Shown: in pieces, positions 10,349 through 23,060 of the stretch
Layout: each line of letters opens with the position of its first letter
How positions within the stretch are numbered: the stretch's first letter is position 1
Assembly: GCA_024364735.1 (NCBI GenBank)
Contig: JAGFNQ010009441.1
Coordinates: forward strand, 43,543-107,542
Source of the DNA: Boesenbergia rotunda
Taxonomy: Eukaryota > Streptophyta > Magnoliopsida > Zingiberales > Zingiberaceae
DNA length: 64,000 nucleotides
Reading direction: 5' to 3'
Made by a program: the position numbers and the translations under genes
The notes under the pieces: model-generated
What the model was told of the DNA's origin: nothing
What the model saw: only the letters and a program-made list of their open reading frames with translations
Databases searched by the model: none

Positions 10349-12104
10349 GTATCCACCTCCTTAAGGTAACTAATCTAAGGATCCGCTCTTCCTCAATCTC
10401 TCATACATTATGAAAGATCTCCTTCTTAAGGTGGAAAAACCTCTTACAAGCTTACAAGAAGAAACACTCAAGAACAAGCAAATACAATAGAAATCTTACA
10501 AGATATACACAAATTAGCTCTCTTTGCTTTTGTTGCTTTCTTTAAGTTTAGAATCGAGTCTTGATCCTTTGAAATGTAGATGCACTAAACTCCAAGGTCT
10601 CACTTGAAATGGCAATGAGGAAGGTGAAGAGCGTCGAAAAAATGTTGGAGCGATCCTGCTTCAAACTTGCGTGAAAATCCTATATACCCGAGACCTAGGG
10701 TTCCCTAATCGATTACCACATCAGACTTATCTGTTCAACGGCTATTTTTTAAAGCTTAATCGGTTAGCCAATCGATTAAGACGATCATAATCGATTGCTG
10801 AATTGATTCAGCACCTTTTTATGCTTTTGCGCAATAGCGTCGTAATCGATTGCCCAATCGATTACGGTCCTCCTTAATTGATTGTCCAATCGATTAAAAA
10901 GAAACTGAATCAATTACCCAATCAATTCAGCAGCATTCTGTTCTAGCGATAACCCTATGCCAATCAATCACCCAATCGATTGGCAGACCCCTTAATCGAT
11001 CACTCAATTGATTAAGGGTCTTTCTATTCTCGCAAGCAACAGCTCTCAATCGATTACACAATCGATTGCCCAACCCTAACTTGCTTAGCTCAAATATAGA
11101 GTTCCCTTGCCTAACCATGGTCAACCATGACCTGTTAGAACTTCCTTACCAAATATCCGATCAATCCTTTTACCGACTTGGACTTTCTCTTACCTAGTTC
11201 CCAACTAAGACTTAACCTAGTTCCCAACAAGGTTTGCCTAACCCTCGAGTTAGATCAGTATCTCGGTAGACTTTCACCTTGCAACGTGCGATCTCCCCGA
11301 TCCACCTGGACTTCACCTAGTCCCACTAGGTGTGCCTAGTCCCACTAGAACTTTTCACATGTCAGCGTACGATATCTCTGATCCACCTGGACTTCACCTA
11401 GTCCCACTAGGATTTTTTCCATGCCGGCGTGTGATTTCTCCGATCCACCTGGACTTCACCTAGTCCCACTAGGACTTTTCCTGTGCCAGCATGCGATATA
11501 CCCGATCCACCTGAACTTCACCTAGTCCCACTGGGACTTTTCCCATGCCAGTGTGCGATCTCTCCGATCCACCTGGACTTCGCCTAGTTCCATTAGGTGT
11601 GTCTAGTCCCACTAGGACTTTTCTCATACCATTGTGTGATCTCCCCAATCCATCTCGACTTAACCTAGTCCCACTAGGACTTTTTCCGTGCCAGAGTGCG
11701 ATCTCCCCGATCCACCTGGATTTAATCTAGTCCCACAAGGACTTTTTCCATGCCAGGGTGCGATCTCCCCGATCCACCTGGACTTAACCTAGCCCCACTA
11801 GGACTTTTTCCGTGCTAGTGTACGATCCCGATCCACCTGGACTTAACCTAGTCCTACTAGGTGTGCTTAGTCCTACTAGGACTTTTCCCGTGCCAGCGTG
11901 TGATCTCCCCGATCCACCTGGACTTCACCTAGTCCCACTAGGTGTGCCTAGTCCCACTAGGACTTTCCCACATCAAGTCTCCTATCAACCTTGACTCATT
12001 TGACTCACACAATGTTCAAACATCATTGTCAAACATCGAAACTCAAGCTCACTTGAGCCTAGTCAAATTAAGTCAACCCTGACCTAACGAAGATTACACC
12101 AACA
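10349..12104 (-). mobile_element. Truncated LTR inserted in copia integrase, flanked by gaatg
   Basis: Reading on the minus strand it starts TGTTGGTGTAATCTTCG at 12104. It matches the solo LTR at 24133-25396 in the same order: CCTAACGAAG start, a long minisatellite, an array of AATCGATT pairs, and the leader around ACCTCAAGAAAG. It stops about 115 bp before the expected LTR end, at the word ggataccat. Copia integrase coding is restored on both sides, and gaatg occurs at 10344-10348 and 12105-12109, which looks like the 5-bp target duplication. The missing end suggests a small deletion after insertion. At about 1.76 kb it is longer than its relative because the minisatellite has expanded. Confidence 0.7.
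11275..11985 (-). repeat. Minisatellite within the LTR: 'cctagtcccactaggac' array
   Basis: About nine to ten imperfect copies of a unit of roughly 60-65 nt containing gatccacctggacttcacct, agtcccactaggac and tgccagcgtgcgatct. Some units carry an extra aggtgtgcctagtcccact segment. The core ctagtcccactag is nearly self-complementary. The related LTR at 24133 has only two to three copies (about 24265-24440), so copy number varies strongly. Short open frames seen here follow the repeat and are not genes. Confidence 0.8.
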
Positions 12105-14099
12105 GAATGGTGTTTCCGACAAGCTAGGCCCCAAATTAGATAAGTGTCATTTTGTAGGATATCCCAAGGAAACAAAAGGATATTACTTTTACAATCCTAC
12201 ACAAGGCAAAGTGTTTGTCGCAAAAAACAGTATTGTTCTAGAAAGAGAGTTTATTTCTACAAGAACTAGTAGAAGTAAAATTCATCTTGAAGAAGTTCAA
12301 GATGCAGAGAATGACACTGAGACCCTGATGGAAATTGAACATACCCCACAAAGCATTGTTGATCATGAGTTTGTTGCATAAGAAGTTGTGGAGCAACAAC
12401 ATATTCAAGTAGACTAACCTCTTCGCGGATTTGATAGGATACGTCATCGACCTGAGAGATACTCATTTCTCTTGTCTGACCATGATGATATTATGTTTGT
12501 TGGGTTGAATGACCCTATATTCTACCAGAAAGCTATGATGTGCCTAGATTCGGAGAAATAGCTAGAGGTCATGAGGTCTGAAATGGAATCCATGTACACT
12601 AACCAAGTATGGACTTTGATTGATCCACTTGAGGGGATCAAACCCATTGGGTGTAAGTGGGTCTTTAAGAGAAAGATTGACATGGATGTTCTTATGCATA
12701 CCTATAAAGGGCTATTGGTAGCTAAAAGTTTCAAGTAGATTTATAGTATAGACTATGATGAATTATTTTCACCAGTTGCGATGCTTAAGTCTATTCTAAT
12801 CATACTTGCCATCACAACTTACCATGATTATGAAATCTAACAGATAGATGTCAAAATTATATTCCTGAATGAGAATCTACTCAAGGATGCATACATGACA
12901 CAACCTGAGGGTTTTGTAGATCCAAAGAATGATGGAAACGTATGTAAGCTGCAAAGGTTCATTTATGGACTAAAGCAAGCTTCTCAAAGTTGAAACTTTG
13001 ATTCGATGATGCAATCAAATAGTTTGATTTCATCAAGAATGAAGATGAACCTTATGTCTACAAGAGGGTTAGTGGGAGCACAATTATCTTCCTGATCTTG
13101 TATGTAGATGGCATACTCCTCATTAAAAATGATATCTCTTTATTATAGTCTGTCAAGACATGGCTAGAGAATTATTTCTCAATGAAGGACTTAGGTGAAG
13201 CTGCCTGCATTCTAGGCATCAAGATCTATAGAGATATATCTAAAAGATTACCTAGCCTAAGTCAGAATACATACATTGATAAGGTATTACATTGTTATAC
13301 CATGCATAATTCCAAGAAGGGATTTCTATAGATATCACATAGTGTGAATCTTTCAAAGACACAATGTCCCTCTTTTAAGGAGGAGAGAGACTGCATGGAT
13401 CAGATCCCTTATGCATTTACTATAGGGTATATCATATACGCCATGCTATGTACTCGCCCAGACGTCTCATATACATTGAGCATGATGAGCAGATATTAGT
13501 CAAATCCAGGTGAAAGTCATTAGACAGCTATCAAGAATATTCTTAAGTACTTATGAAGGGCGAAAGAATATTTTTTGATATTTGGAGACGATGAAAAGCT
13601 AGTTGTAAATGGTTACAGTAATGCAAGCTTCCAAACTAACAGGGATGATTCCATATCCCAGTCAAGGTATGTATTTTGCTTGAAAGATGGGGTTGTGAGC
13701 TGGAAGAGTTTGAAGTAGGACACAGTCGCAGATTCTTCAACAGAAGTTGAGTATATGCCTGCGTCTGATGTAGCAAAGGAGATTGTTTGGATCCAAAAGT
13801 TCATTACAAAGCTTGGGGTGGTTCCTAGCTTAGTGGACCCAATAGACCTCTATTGTGACAATAATTGGGCTATTGCACAGGCCAAGGAACCTCACTCTCA
13901 TCAGCGCTCCAAGCATATACTATGACGCTTCCATCTCATTTGAGATCATCGATAGAGATGTGAGAATATGCAGAGTACCAACGAACACTAACATCATGGA
14001 TCCTTTGACCAAGGCTTTGGCACAAAGAAAGCATAATGATCACACTAGGTGACTGGATATTCGATATTTCAATGATTGGTACTAGTGCTAGTGGAAGAT

Positions 14100-15729
14100 T
14101 GTTAGTGGTAGCCCTAGAGCCAATTATGAGATGATTGTTTAGGGAACATTTTGTATCATATTCAATTTAATAAAGGCAAAGTTTGATTATAATATTTATT
14201 TCATGATTGTGACCAATAAATAAGTATAATGATATCCTTAGGTAGTAGGTTCTGATCTACATTATATCAATTGATTGAATTAATAGTGAGATGATGTAGA
14301 GAATACTACTCTTAACTATTTCTAGTCAAGTATTAATATTCAAGGACGATATTAATGCATTGAGACTAAAATATAGGTCAATTGATGACTTTATTTCATA
14401 AGTCGTGGATCTAAGATATCAAGTTTACACGTGGTTATATATTAGAGAATGTGAACTGAATTGACCTTCCATGAGAAAGTTTCATGGATCGTTATATGGG
14501 TGTCATAAACTTTCTCATATGACTATTAGTATAAATAGTCCTTAGACCTAAAATCACTACGGATTCCTACATAAGAAGTTGTGTACTTTGGTATCGTCAA
14601 ACGTCACCCGTAACAAGGTGGATTATAAAGGTGATTACTGGGTATACAATAAATTATGCAGAGGTATATGAGTGATGTAGATGGGATCTATCCCTCCCAT
14701 ATAAAGAGAGTGATATATGTGGGCCCCTTGATCGGATATTGAACTCATTTGCTTAAGTGAGTGTACTTGAGGATCAAGAAATACAAAGATTGATTAAAGG
14801 ATAACACGGTCTATACCTTATTGATCGATCAATCTAGATATAGAGGATTGAAGGACAAAGTCATATAATATAATAGTCAGGGAAAGGTTATGTTGGATCT
14901 CGACATTTTCATCACTTGGATAGCAATGATGCATTGCTAGATGCAGCTCATTGTTTATGTATCTAAAGTGGTTTAGATACATTGCCAATGTTACGAGAAC
15001 CTATTGGGTCACACACAAAAGGCACGATGTCTCAGAGATAAATTGAATTTAGTTCGACTAAATTGTGATCCGAAATTGGATTAATTAAGTTAAATTCAAA
15101 TGAATCTAATTAAGTTAAGGGATTGAGTCTAATCCGAATTACACTCTTTTAGATTAGACTCAACCACTTGAGAATGAATAATATTCATTAAAAACTTAAT
15201 TAATATCATTATTAGAGGAAGAGAAGATGAAAAAAAATCAAATTGAACTATTCTGTTCATTAAATGAAGAGATGATGAAAAACTAAATTGAATATCAAGA
15301 TGTTTTAGTATTCATTGAATTTTATTGGCATTCACACTAGGTTCATCTTCACTTGTATGACTATAAAAGGGTCTGTTGTGATGAGAGAAGTGCTTATAAT
15401 CCCTCTTCTTCCTCTTTCTCCCTCCTTGGCCGAAACACCCTTGTGGAGGTTCTGTGCTTTGTGAACCATCCCAAGTTGCTAGCGCAACTAAGGTGGTTCT
15501 TCTCTGAGGCGTAAATCATGTTCGTGTCAATACTACTAGAGACACAGATACTTGAACATCCAAGAGATCCGACAAATCGAGGAAGAGCAGGATAATCAAT
15601 GGGCATGCAACAAAGGTATAAACATTAGATAGATTCAACTTTGTATGATTTTTTTATTCGCATGGATCGCTCGAAGGCATCTCGATTTTTCGTTGCGTTT
15701 TTAAGTGTTTTTCGCTTAGAGTATCTACA
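14100..15729 (+). repeat. Copia LTR lying between pol and a second gag
   Basis: Starts TGTTAGTGGTAGCC right after the pol stop and a purine-rich agtggaagat, as a 3' LTR should. It ends GTATCTACA at 15729 and is directly followed by a primer site and leader, as a 5' LTR should be. A TATA-like tataaaag lies at 15362. It therefore serves both an upstream pol and a downstream gag, the signature of head-to-tail copies sharing an LTR after unequal recombination. Confidence 0.75.
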
Positions 15730-17243
15730 GTGGTATCAGAGCCACTTACGAAAGTTCATACAAAGTTTAAAAGACTTTTATATGTAATATAGAAGTAGGA
15801 CATATCTTTTGTTATGGATTGTATGAATGTATGAGCATTTGTCAAGATACAAAAGTTTGTGTTGATCAAAATAATGGTCCATAGCATCATCATACACAAT
15901 ATGAAAGCATGTTATGGTTGATTATACTCGACAAATTGTATCACCTATGGTATTCACGATAGTTGATATGTTAAGTTGATTTGTTGTGAAAAATTTGTGT
16001 GATTTTGTCATAAAATGCATTAACGATTCATGAAGGAGTCTTGGTTCATTTTAATAAAGTTTTGGCAGTGACTCATTCAAGGAGTCAACAAAATAAATTT
16101 TGTTTCGGGAGTACTGCCCCCACACCCCCGCAAGAGGCGCTGCCCTATGAACCCCACCCACTAACCGGCTAGTGGGGCCAACCACTAACCGACTAGCAGG
16201 ATTGTTGTCAGGTTTTGGCTCATAAGAAATTTTTATAATCATAATAAAAATTAATGTCTTAGATCTATTGTGTATATTTGTTGCCATGGTGCATGGTTAT
16301 GACCCTTAGCACTAATATGATTGTGGTTATGTGTTTGTGTGCATGTTATAATTCATAATACGGCCTGCGTGTTGTGTCTTTCTCTCTATTTTTTTAGTTG
16401 TAAAATATAAACTTGAATGTAACTCGAGTTTTCTTATTTTGTAAAGTACAAAATGAGGAGTGGAAAGACTATTAGAGAATGAAGTTACAAGAAGGATGTC
16501 GACAACACATGATGACCGGAAGAAGCACTTGGAGAAGATGCTACCCCTAGGTTAACAATTTGATCTTCTGATTGGCATGAGAAAATCGTAGTATACGGGC
16601 CATAACCATGTCACGATTATTGCTTACATGTGATGTTTTTATGTGTTGCATGTTTAGATGATAAGTTTCTTTTAATTAAGTCAACTCGATATGTCTACCA
16701 ATGTTTAGTACTCACTACTACCTCGATCATTTATTGTTGGGTTTGCCAAAGCAAAGTGATACATTTTATCTTGGTAGAGTGCGAGTGGATAATTGTGATG
16801 TCCCACTATTGAACATTAGGCTAGACTTAACTAAGTTACCTCAACTGGATTGAGAACTTAGAGGCATATCCCAAAAGTTGGGAATGTTGGGTTAAAGAAC
16901 AATTATACTAAGTCTTAGACGATTAGCCAAAGCTAAATCAAGATGATATATAATGTGGATCATGACCTTTTGTTCACAAAAGTTGCATAAGATGTAATTG
17001 GTAAATATTGTCTACCTAATCATACTAAATCTTGGATGATTAGCCAAAGCTAACTCAAGGTAAGGTATGATGTGGATCACTTTTGGGTTTGGAGCTAGTA
17101 GTGTGGGTAAATTACGTTTGCCTACATCAAAGACTAGCCCCTACCAAAAGCTTTATAATTCAGTGGGAGCATCATTTAATTAAAGTCCTAATTAAATGAT
17201 TTAGATATGATACTCATTATGTATTTCAATATTGTAGATCATC
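15730..17243 (+). other. Primer-binding site and long leader of the downstream copia copy
   Basis: gtggtatcagagccac at 15730 matches initiator-tRNA-Met primer sites. The next 1.5 kb has no gene. It includes a patch with cggctagtggggcc and ccgactagcagg near 16160-16200 and two copies of the word gattagccaaagctaa (near 16921 and 17038) about 120 bp apart, so part of the leader is internally duplicated. I see no protein frame worth reporting. Confidence 0.6.
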
Positions 17244-17970
17244 ATGTCATCAAATACGTCGAATACTCTGTCTACTATCTGTCCTTGAGAAGGACAAGCC
17301 CAACAGAGCAAATTTCCTAGACTAATACAAAAACTTAAGGATCGTCCTCAAGCAAAAATGAAAAATGTATGTCCTAGAGCAATCCTTTCCTGAAGCACCC
17401 GCTACTACCGCTACCCGTGCCGAAAAGGTTGCTTATAAGAAGCATCAAGATGATGCATTATATGTATCATGCCTAATACTAGCCACCATGAACTCTAAGC
17501 TTCAAAAGTAACATGAGAACATGGATGCACATGATATGGTTGAGCACCTTAAGTAACTATATCAATGGCAAGCTAGGCATGAGCGATTGAAGGTGTCCAA
17601 GACCCTATTTGCATGCAAGATGCAAGAAGAAACTCCTGTAGGAACTCACGTACTTAAAATGATTGGGTATAATTAGAACCTTGAAAGACTAGAATTTTTA
17701 CTGGGCCACGAATTGGTCATTGACCTTATTCTACAATCGTTGCCAGAAGGACACAGTCAATTTGTCAAGAATTACAACATGAATGAAATTGACAAATTAT
17801 TGCCTGAGATACTTAGCATGTTGAGAACTGCTAAGCCAAATCTCAAAAAGACTAAGTCTAATATTGTATTGGTACTATAATGATGGTACAGAAGGGCAAA
17901 GGTAAATGAAAGTCAAAAGGTAAGGGTAAGACCCAAGCCAAAGGTAAGGGTAAGACAAATCTCAAAAATT
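17244..17970 (+). pseudogene. Copia gag remnant (UBN2 type)
   Basis: ATG at 17244 opens MSSNTSNTLSTIC, similar to the start of TNT1-94-like gag. After several stops, recognisable gag core follows: MNSKLQK near 17488, NMDAHDMVEHLK, FACKMQEETPVGTHVLKMIG (17606-17664), DLILQSLPEGHSQFVKNYNM and ILSMLRTAKPNLKK. The basic region KGKGKTQAKGKGK begins near 17910. The sequence breaks off at about 17960-17970, where a different element begins, so the zinc knuckle and pol of this copy are absent. At least four in-frame stops make it a pseudogene. Confidence 0.75.
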
Positions 17971-19490
17971 AAAAAATTAATTTTCACCAAATTTGATTTT
18001 TCAGGATCTATAGACTATCTTTTAAACGTTGAAAAAAAAATCAAATTTTTTAGTTGAAATACAATTTTAAAAATTATATTTTTAAAAATTATCAATTTTG
18101 AATTCAAAATTATTTTCTTATAGTTAAAAAACTTATTTTATGATGAAATTTTTTACGCTGATGCACCTGACAATTTTCTCACTTGGATAAAAATTTGAGT
18201 ATTTTTCAAATATGAGATAAATTTTTAAAACTTCTTTTCGAAAATCAGAGAATGAATTTCAAAAATACTCTCAAATCAATTTTTTCCAACCGAATTTTCT
18301 GGAGACTAAACGTTCTCTTTGATATACTTAAATAAATTTTCAAAAATTTTGAGTGAGTGAATAATTTTCTACAATTTTTTTCAAATCGTATTTTTGAAGG
18401 TCTTTTATCTTCTAAGTCATATTATCCCTTAACTTGTTTTTTTTTATGTGGTCAAAGGGGGAGAGATAGGATTTACGTTAAGGGAAGGTTTAAATTACAA
18501 ATTTTTTCACTTCAAAGTGCAAAATATTTCATCACTTGTTTTTTACTCATATTTTTGTTTGTCGTTAACCCTAACTTAACTCGGGTTGATGTATATCAAA
18601 AAGGGGAAGATTATAAGTTCCTCGGGTAAGTTTTGATGTTGTCAACTGAGTCAAAGTTAGGTCTTGTTGGTATTTGATCCCTGTGTCTAAGTGTGCAGGA
18701 GCTTAGAAGCATAGAAAGTCAAGCAGAAAATGCAATGGTCGAGAAGAATGACACGGGAAGGGAGCCGACGAGCTCGGTGCATCCGAGGGACGCGAAAATC
18801 TACTGAAGAATATACCGATAGAGCGAAAAGGACGTGTGCAGCGTCCGAGGAACGACAAACCGAGAGGAAGCACACTTGAGGAGAAGGCCGGAGAAGGGTT
18901 CGGGTGATCCCAACTCTGGAAGGCCCGAGATCATCCAGAAATCCAACTCCAGAAGATTGGTCAATTGGTTGTTGACCAATGGGCGCCCATGTTCTCGAGC
19001 ACCTGAAACGACTCAAGCGCTCATGTGACCATACTTTATCCAGAAAGTAGTCGTTCCATGGCCATTGCGACATGGATAAGCATTGACCACATGTTAGGCA
19101 CTCGGACGCCCGAGAAACGCCATGTTAGCACTTCGATAAAGTTTCACAGGGGCTATATAAATAGACCCCTAAACTCAGTTCATTTCAATAATTCACTTGT
19201 AACGAAATCTTCTATTGTTCTTTTCATTCTTTCTCTAAGTTCTCAAATGTGCAAGAGGCTTCTCTGCCCACAAGGAGTATTTTGGATATTGTGCTACATT
19301 TGTCTTAGATTAGCAACTGCCCAGGTTGCAACCAAGTAACTCGCCTATGCCTCTTTTCTTTTACTTATTTATTTTGTTTATGTTATTTATTTGGGATAAC
19401 TAACATCTATTTTTGTTTAAGAAAGAACAAAAGATCGGGTTTTATATTTCAGGGGCAATTCGCAACCCCTCTTGTCTACCGCACTATCCC
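17960..19490 (+). mobile_element. 3' end and LTR of a gag-only-type element (relative of 60562-63578)
   Basis: The AT-rich stretch 17960-18611, with gtggtcaaagggggagagat (18449-18468) and ccctaacttaactcgg (18569-18584), matches the 3' spacer of the element at 60562-63578 (62440-63132). The LTR begins near 18612 (tataagttcctcgg where the relative has TGTAAGTACCCC) and includes agtgtgcaggagcttag, gacgagctcggtgcatccga and a TATA box tataaata (19156-19163). Bracketing the TATA box are aggggc on the left and gacccct on the right (19148-19170), able to pair. The 3' end is worn; I place it near 19490 from the remnant caacccctcttg. No gag is left. Confidence 0.6.
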
Positions 19491-20339
19491 ATCATAGTGG
19501 TACAATTCATGCTTAGAAACATGTGGTTATTATCGTTGATTTTATAGTGTAAGGATGAGCAATGTTGTCCCCATGGGATGGGTTGATGGTTAGTGTGTGG
19601 GTATTGCCATCTTGAAGTACAGGGGTCAAAACTTGGTAAAGCTAATGTGTTCGCCCTCCCCACGTACTAGGTACAACATCCGAGCTAGTAGCCCCCGTGA
19701 TTTACCTCCTCCGTGTTGGTCCTGAGACTGGTTGGTGGGGCGCTGGGGATGAGCGAATCGTCTTTTGCCATCAGGATGAGCCATGTTGATTATTTTTGTC
19801 TGATTGAATGTGTTTTGTGTTAGATTTTATTTTAATGCACTAAAATGATGCAAATTCATCAAGATTTGGTCTTAGAAAACCTAGATTTTGTGTTTTTCAC
19901 AAAGAACAGTAAAAATGAGCAGTGAACAATTGATAAGATGCCATTATTTTCTCACATAATTGTCGTGTTAGATTTGTGAAAAATTAGACAAAATTATGAT
20001 CGGTCGACTAATACATAACATCAATCAATTGATATGCCTAAAATTGTGAACACAAACTTTCATAATCGACTGAAATACTTATCCCAATCAAGCAACTGCT
20101 ATAAAGCAATAGTTGACTATTGTGCTCAAGATTGAGCGCAGATTCGGTTAATACCATCAGTTGACTACCATGATGACAGTTGATTATTGGGCATGGGTCA
20201 AGAACATAAATGTTACTAAGTTGAACTTCATGGGTTTAAATTAGTAAACCTTTATTTATGGTTGATATAAGAAGTAAGATATTGGAGTAATGAACTAGCC
20301 AAACTTAAATATATTATTAAACATTAAAAGAGGAGATAT
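19491..20339 (+). other. Unclassified repeat DNA ending in a polypurine tract
   Basis: The first part (about 19540-19790) holds a GC-richer block with tttacctcctccgtgttggt and tggtggggcgctggggatga that I do not recognise. From about 20240 it matches 26620-26749, the 3' internal end of the family whose LTRs start at 20340 and 26750, including the tract aaaagaggagatat. No gene is seen. Confidence 0.45.
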
Positions 20340-21070
20340 TGTTGGAATAATCAACCTCTAGTTAAGATTGTTCTGATGCTAGACAATGATGAAATCCTGA
20401 CATGTTAAGGTTAAACTATGTTATACTATGGTGAAGTCTCAGCATGTCAACTTTGATCAGATGATAAGCAAAGGAAGTTTTGACTGGTTAAACTTGATCA
20501 GATGTTAGACAAAGAAAGTCTTGATAAGTTGAAGTCAATCAGATACTAGGCAATGAAAAAATTCAATCTTGACAAGACTGAAATCAGAGGTATCAATCAA
20601 CTGCTAGAGAATTACAATCGATTGATGAACCCCTAAACCTCGAGTTCAGGGTTTGAGGGGGTTTATTGTATATTAGTCGAGTGTTGAATATGAGCAATTA
20701 ACTAATGGTATTGTTACAGTGAATATAAAGTTTATAAACAACCAATTGATGGCATTGTTGCTATGATCAAAAAGCTTTGAACTCAGTACAGTACTCAATT
20801 AATGCATCAACAATTGATTGATGATAATGAGTAGTCAATTATTGTGATAAAAGTTAAGCTGAAAAGAGCGTAGTTGAAACTATTGAATTCAAAGGGAACA
20901 ATCAACTGACTGGTGCATGTTGTCAATTGATAGGCGTAAAGTTGTCATGACTTGAAGCCTATAAGAGAAGGTTTCATGGAGGATTTTACATGTCAGTTCT
21001 TAAGGGTTTTGGAGGATAGTGTTGTTGCATTTTCAAACCTCAAGAGGCAATCCAAAAGAGATAAACAATA
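20340..21070 (+). repeat. LTR fragment, family shared with 26750-27882
   Basis: Starts TGTTGGAATAATCAACC after a purine tract. It repeats the phrase 'gttgaagtcaatcagatactaggcaatgaa' in several variants, as the copy at 26750 does, and carries a scatter of caactga/tcaattga motifs. Homology with the second copy continues to gataaac near 21070 and then stops, so the LTR's 3' portion is deleted and gag-like sequence follows directly. Confidence 0.6.
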
Positions 21071-22629
21071 ATCAAGACCACTGAAAAGAAGCAAATGAAC
21101 CAAGAAGCAAGTCATGAGATTCGAGGCACAAGATAAGGTAATTGAAATTTTGATTAATTTGGTATCTAATGATATCTTATGCAGATTAGGCAAATACAAG
21201 GATGTAAGCAATCTATGAAGTTGACCATGCTCCATAAAAAACTATCACAGACACAAGATGAGAATGAGCCTAAAGAGGGAGGCTTGTTGACACGAGCATT
21301 CAAAGGTTGAGAAGTATTCAACATCCAAGATGGAAGATGAAGAAACATCCATTTCAAAAAAAAAAAAAAAAGATAGATCCGCTATCTTAACGGCCCCCCT
21401 AGTGCTAGCACCATGGATATGGAAAGAGGTTCATGCAGGTACTCAGACAACAAGCGCATGGTAGGGCCGAAAATGAAGGTCATCACCTCCTGGGAATCAA
21501 CTCCTGGTCATTACGCCAAAAATATCATGCGCCTACTATCGGTGCTGTGCCCGGGGGCAAGAAACATCTATTTCAAGGATTGATTGAGAGTGTAGGCCAT
21601 TTACACCGAAACAAGAGGAACTCTCGACATCCTGAGCCTATGGAGAAGATAGTGTCACCTAGATGAGCATAGAGCCCAACTCATGGATGTAAACTAATTT
21701 TAATTGGTAAAAATAAAGATCACATCATATATTTTATCTATAGGGAGAAAAGACATTATAAGATCAAGTGTCCATAATTGATTATAAAAAAGAAGAAGAA
21801 GAAAGCTCTAGTAACACCCAAGGCAAAGGAGAAACTAAAGAAAGTCATATCCTTGGTTGAGAGGGTAAGGATCAGTATGCTTCTCATGTAACAAATGAGG
21901 ATATTATCAAAATTAATATCCAGCAGGAAGGAATCCCAAACAAGGACATAGTAGGAAGATCAAACTTAGGGGGAGCCTCTAAAGTAAAATCAAAAGTATC
22001 ATTTTATAATGAAATGCTTTTAGTTCATGATAAGAAGCATGCTAGAGTAAATTATTATAATTTGAGTGCTTGATACAATGAAGTTAGGAAATATGATAAA
22101 TTGAAGGATAATTTTAGATCGTCTCATGATAGACCTACCTTACCCACGGATAGGAAAGATCTAAGTAAACCCCCTAAGAAAACTAGATATATGCCTAGAA
22201 GAAGAAATGATCAATGCAAAATTGAAAATCAAATCTAGAGATCAAAACTTAATAAATTAGAGAAAACCCATATGAAGATGGCAAACACACTCAAAGAGTC
22301 AAATAAACAAGATCTAATTTAGTTAGGTAAGAACTACTCAAAGACTGGAACGGTTTGTGACGTAAATCAAAGTTTAAGGACAAAGTGTCATCGTACCATA
22401 GAGTCACATCTAATTATAAAACTAACCCTGGGTGTAGGAATGATGTCAATGTTGCAAGGAAAGTCATTCCTAGTATTTATTTTGATGAGATTAATATGAT
22501 TAAGACTTCTAAAAAATCTAGAAAAATCATTAGAAAGATATCTAGGGAGGTTATTCATAGTGAGTACTTAGTACATCTAAGAAATTTCAATAGATATTGG
22601 GTTCCTAAGAGTGTGATTCCTTCACACTA
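21071..22629 (+). pseudogene. Broken gag of a SIRE-like element
   Basis: Homology is patchy. A gag-like segment near 21130-21310 includes KLSQTQDENEPKEGG. A worn zinc knuckle near 21740-21775 reads GEKRHYKIKCP with the two leading Cys lost. The C-terminal tail is in a clean open frame at 22385-22630 and ends REVIHSEYLVHLRNFNRYWVP. The tail is close in type to the C-terminus of the gag at 61562-62437 (NRNLFWVP). A poly-A run (21356-21371) and an unfamiliar GC-richer insert (about 21390-21660) break the middle. There is no start codon that can be defended. Confidence 0.55.
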
Positions 22630-22758
22630 GATGAGTATAGGGTGTATCAACCTAAATTGAAAGGGTAGTTAAACTAATAATAATAAAATTGATATTTTAG
22701 GATATTTTTGAGATATAGTAATGTTTAAAAAATAAATTTTATCATAGAAGATTTTATA

Positions 22759-23060
22759 CACTACAAAAATAATAGCCGAATAGCGACGGTCGTAATCCGT
22801 TGCTATTCCGTCGCAAAACACTAATAGCGACGGAATAGCGACGGAGTGAGCGCCGTCGGGCGAAAACCCGTCGCAGAGCTAAGGTAGCGATGGAAACAAA
22901 AAAAACCCGTCGCTAATATGAGGTAGCGACGGACATATAAGCCCGTCGCAAAGCTAAGTTAGCGACGGACATATAAGCCCGTCGCAAACACCGAGGAATA
23001 TGAGGTAACGTGTCGCGGGGAGATTTTAGCGATGGTCGGTCAAATATCCGTAGCAAATCA
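22759..23060 (+). mobile_element. CACTA-like transposon terminus with subterminal repeats
   Basis: CACTACAAAAAT at 22759 matches the canonical end of plant En/Spm elements. It is followed by about ten copies of tagcgacgg or its complement ccgtcgc in both orientations within 250 bp (22782-23050). Such subterminal motifs are where the element's TnpA-like protein binds in the known maize system. I found no matching ttttgtagtg end to the right, so only one terminus is supported and no transposase is present. A 3-bp target duplication cannot be tested. Confidence 0.7.

Larger units (their letters stand above)
9731..14085 (+). pseudogene. Degenerate copia pol (integrase, RT, RNase H) with an insertion
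   Basis: Pre-integrase zinc domain and integrase: HCHLGHINESHI, ESCLLGKMTKTPF, THTDICDPF and an integrase core to TSPRTSQWNG at about 10347. The gene is then interrupted by an LTR-like block (10349-12104). It resumes with LGPKLDKCHFVGYPKETKG, continues through RT (WKWVFK-type box near 12655, LKSILIILAITTYHDYE, FIYGLKQAS) and RNase H (GYSNASFQTNRDD, IDLYCDN), and ends at 14083-14085. There are many in-frame stops. The active-site box near 13099 reads LYVDG rather than YVDD. It belongs to the same broad lineage as the minus-strand element at 43612-58978, not to the SIRE-like family. Confidence 0.85.
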
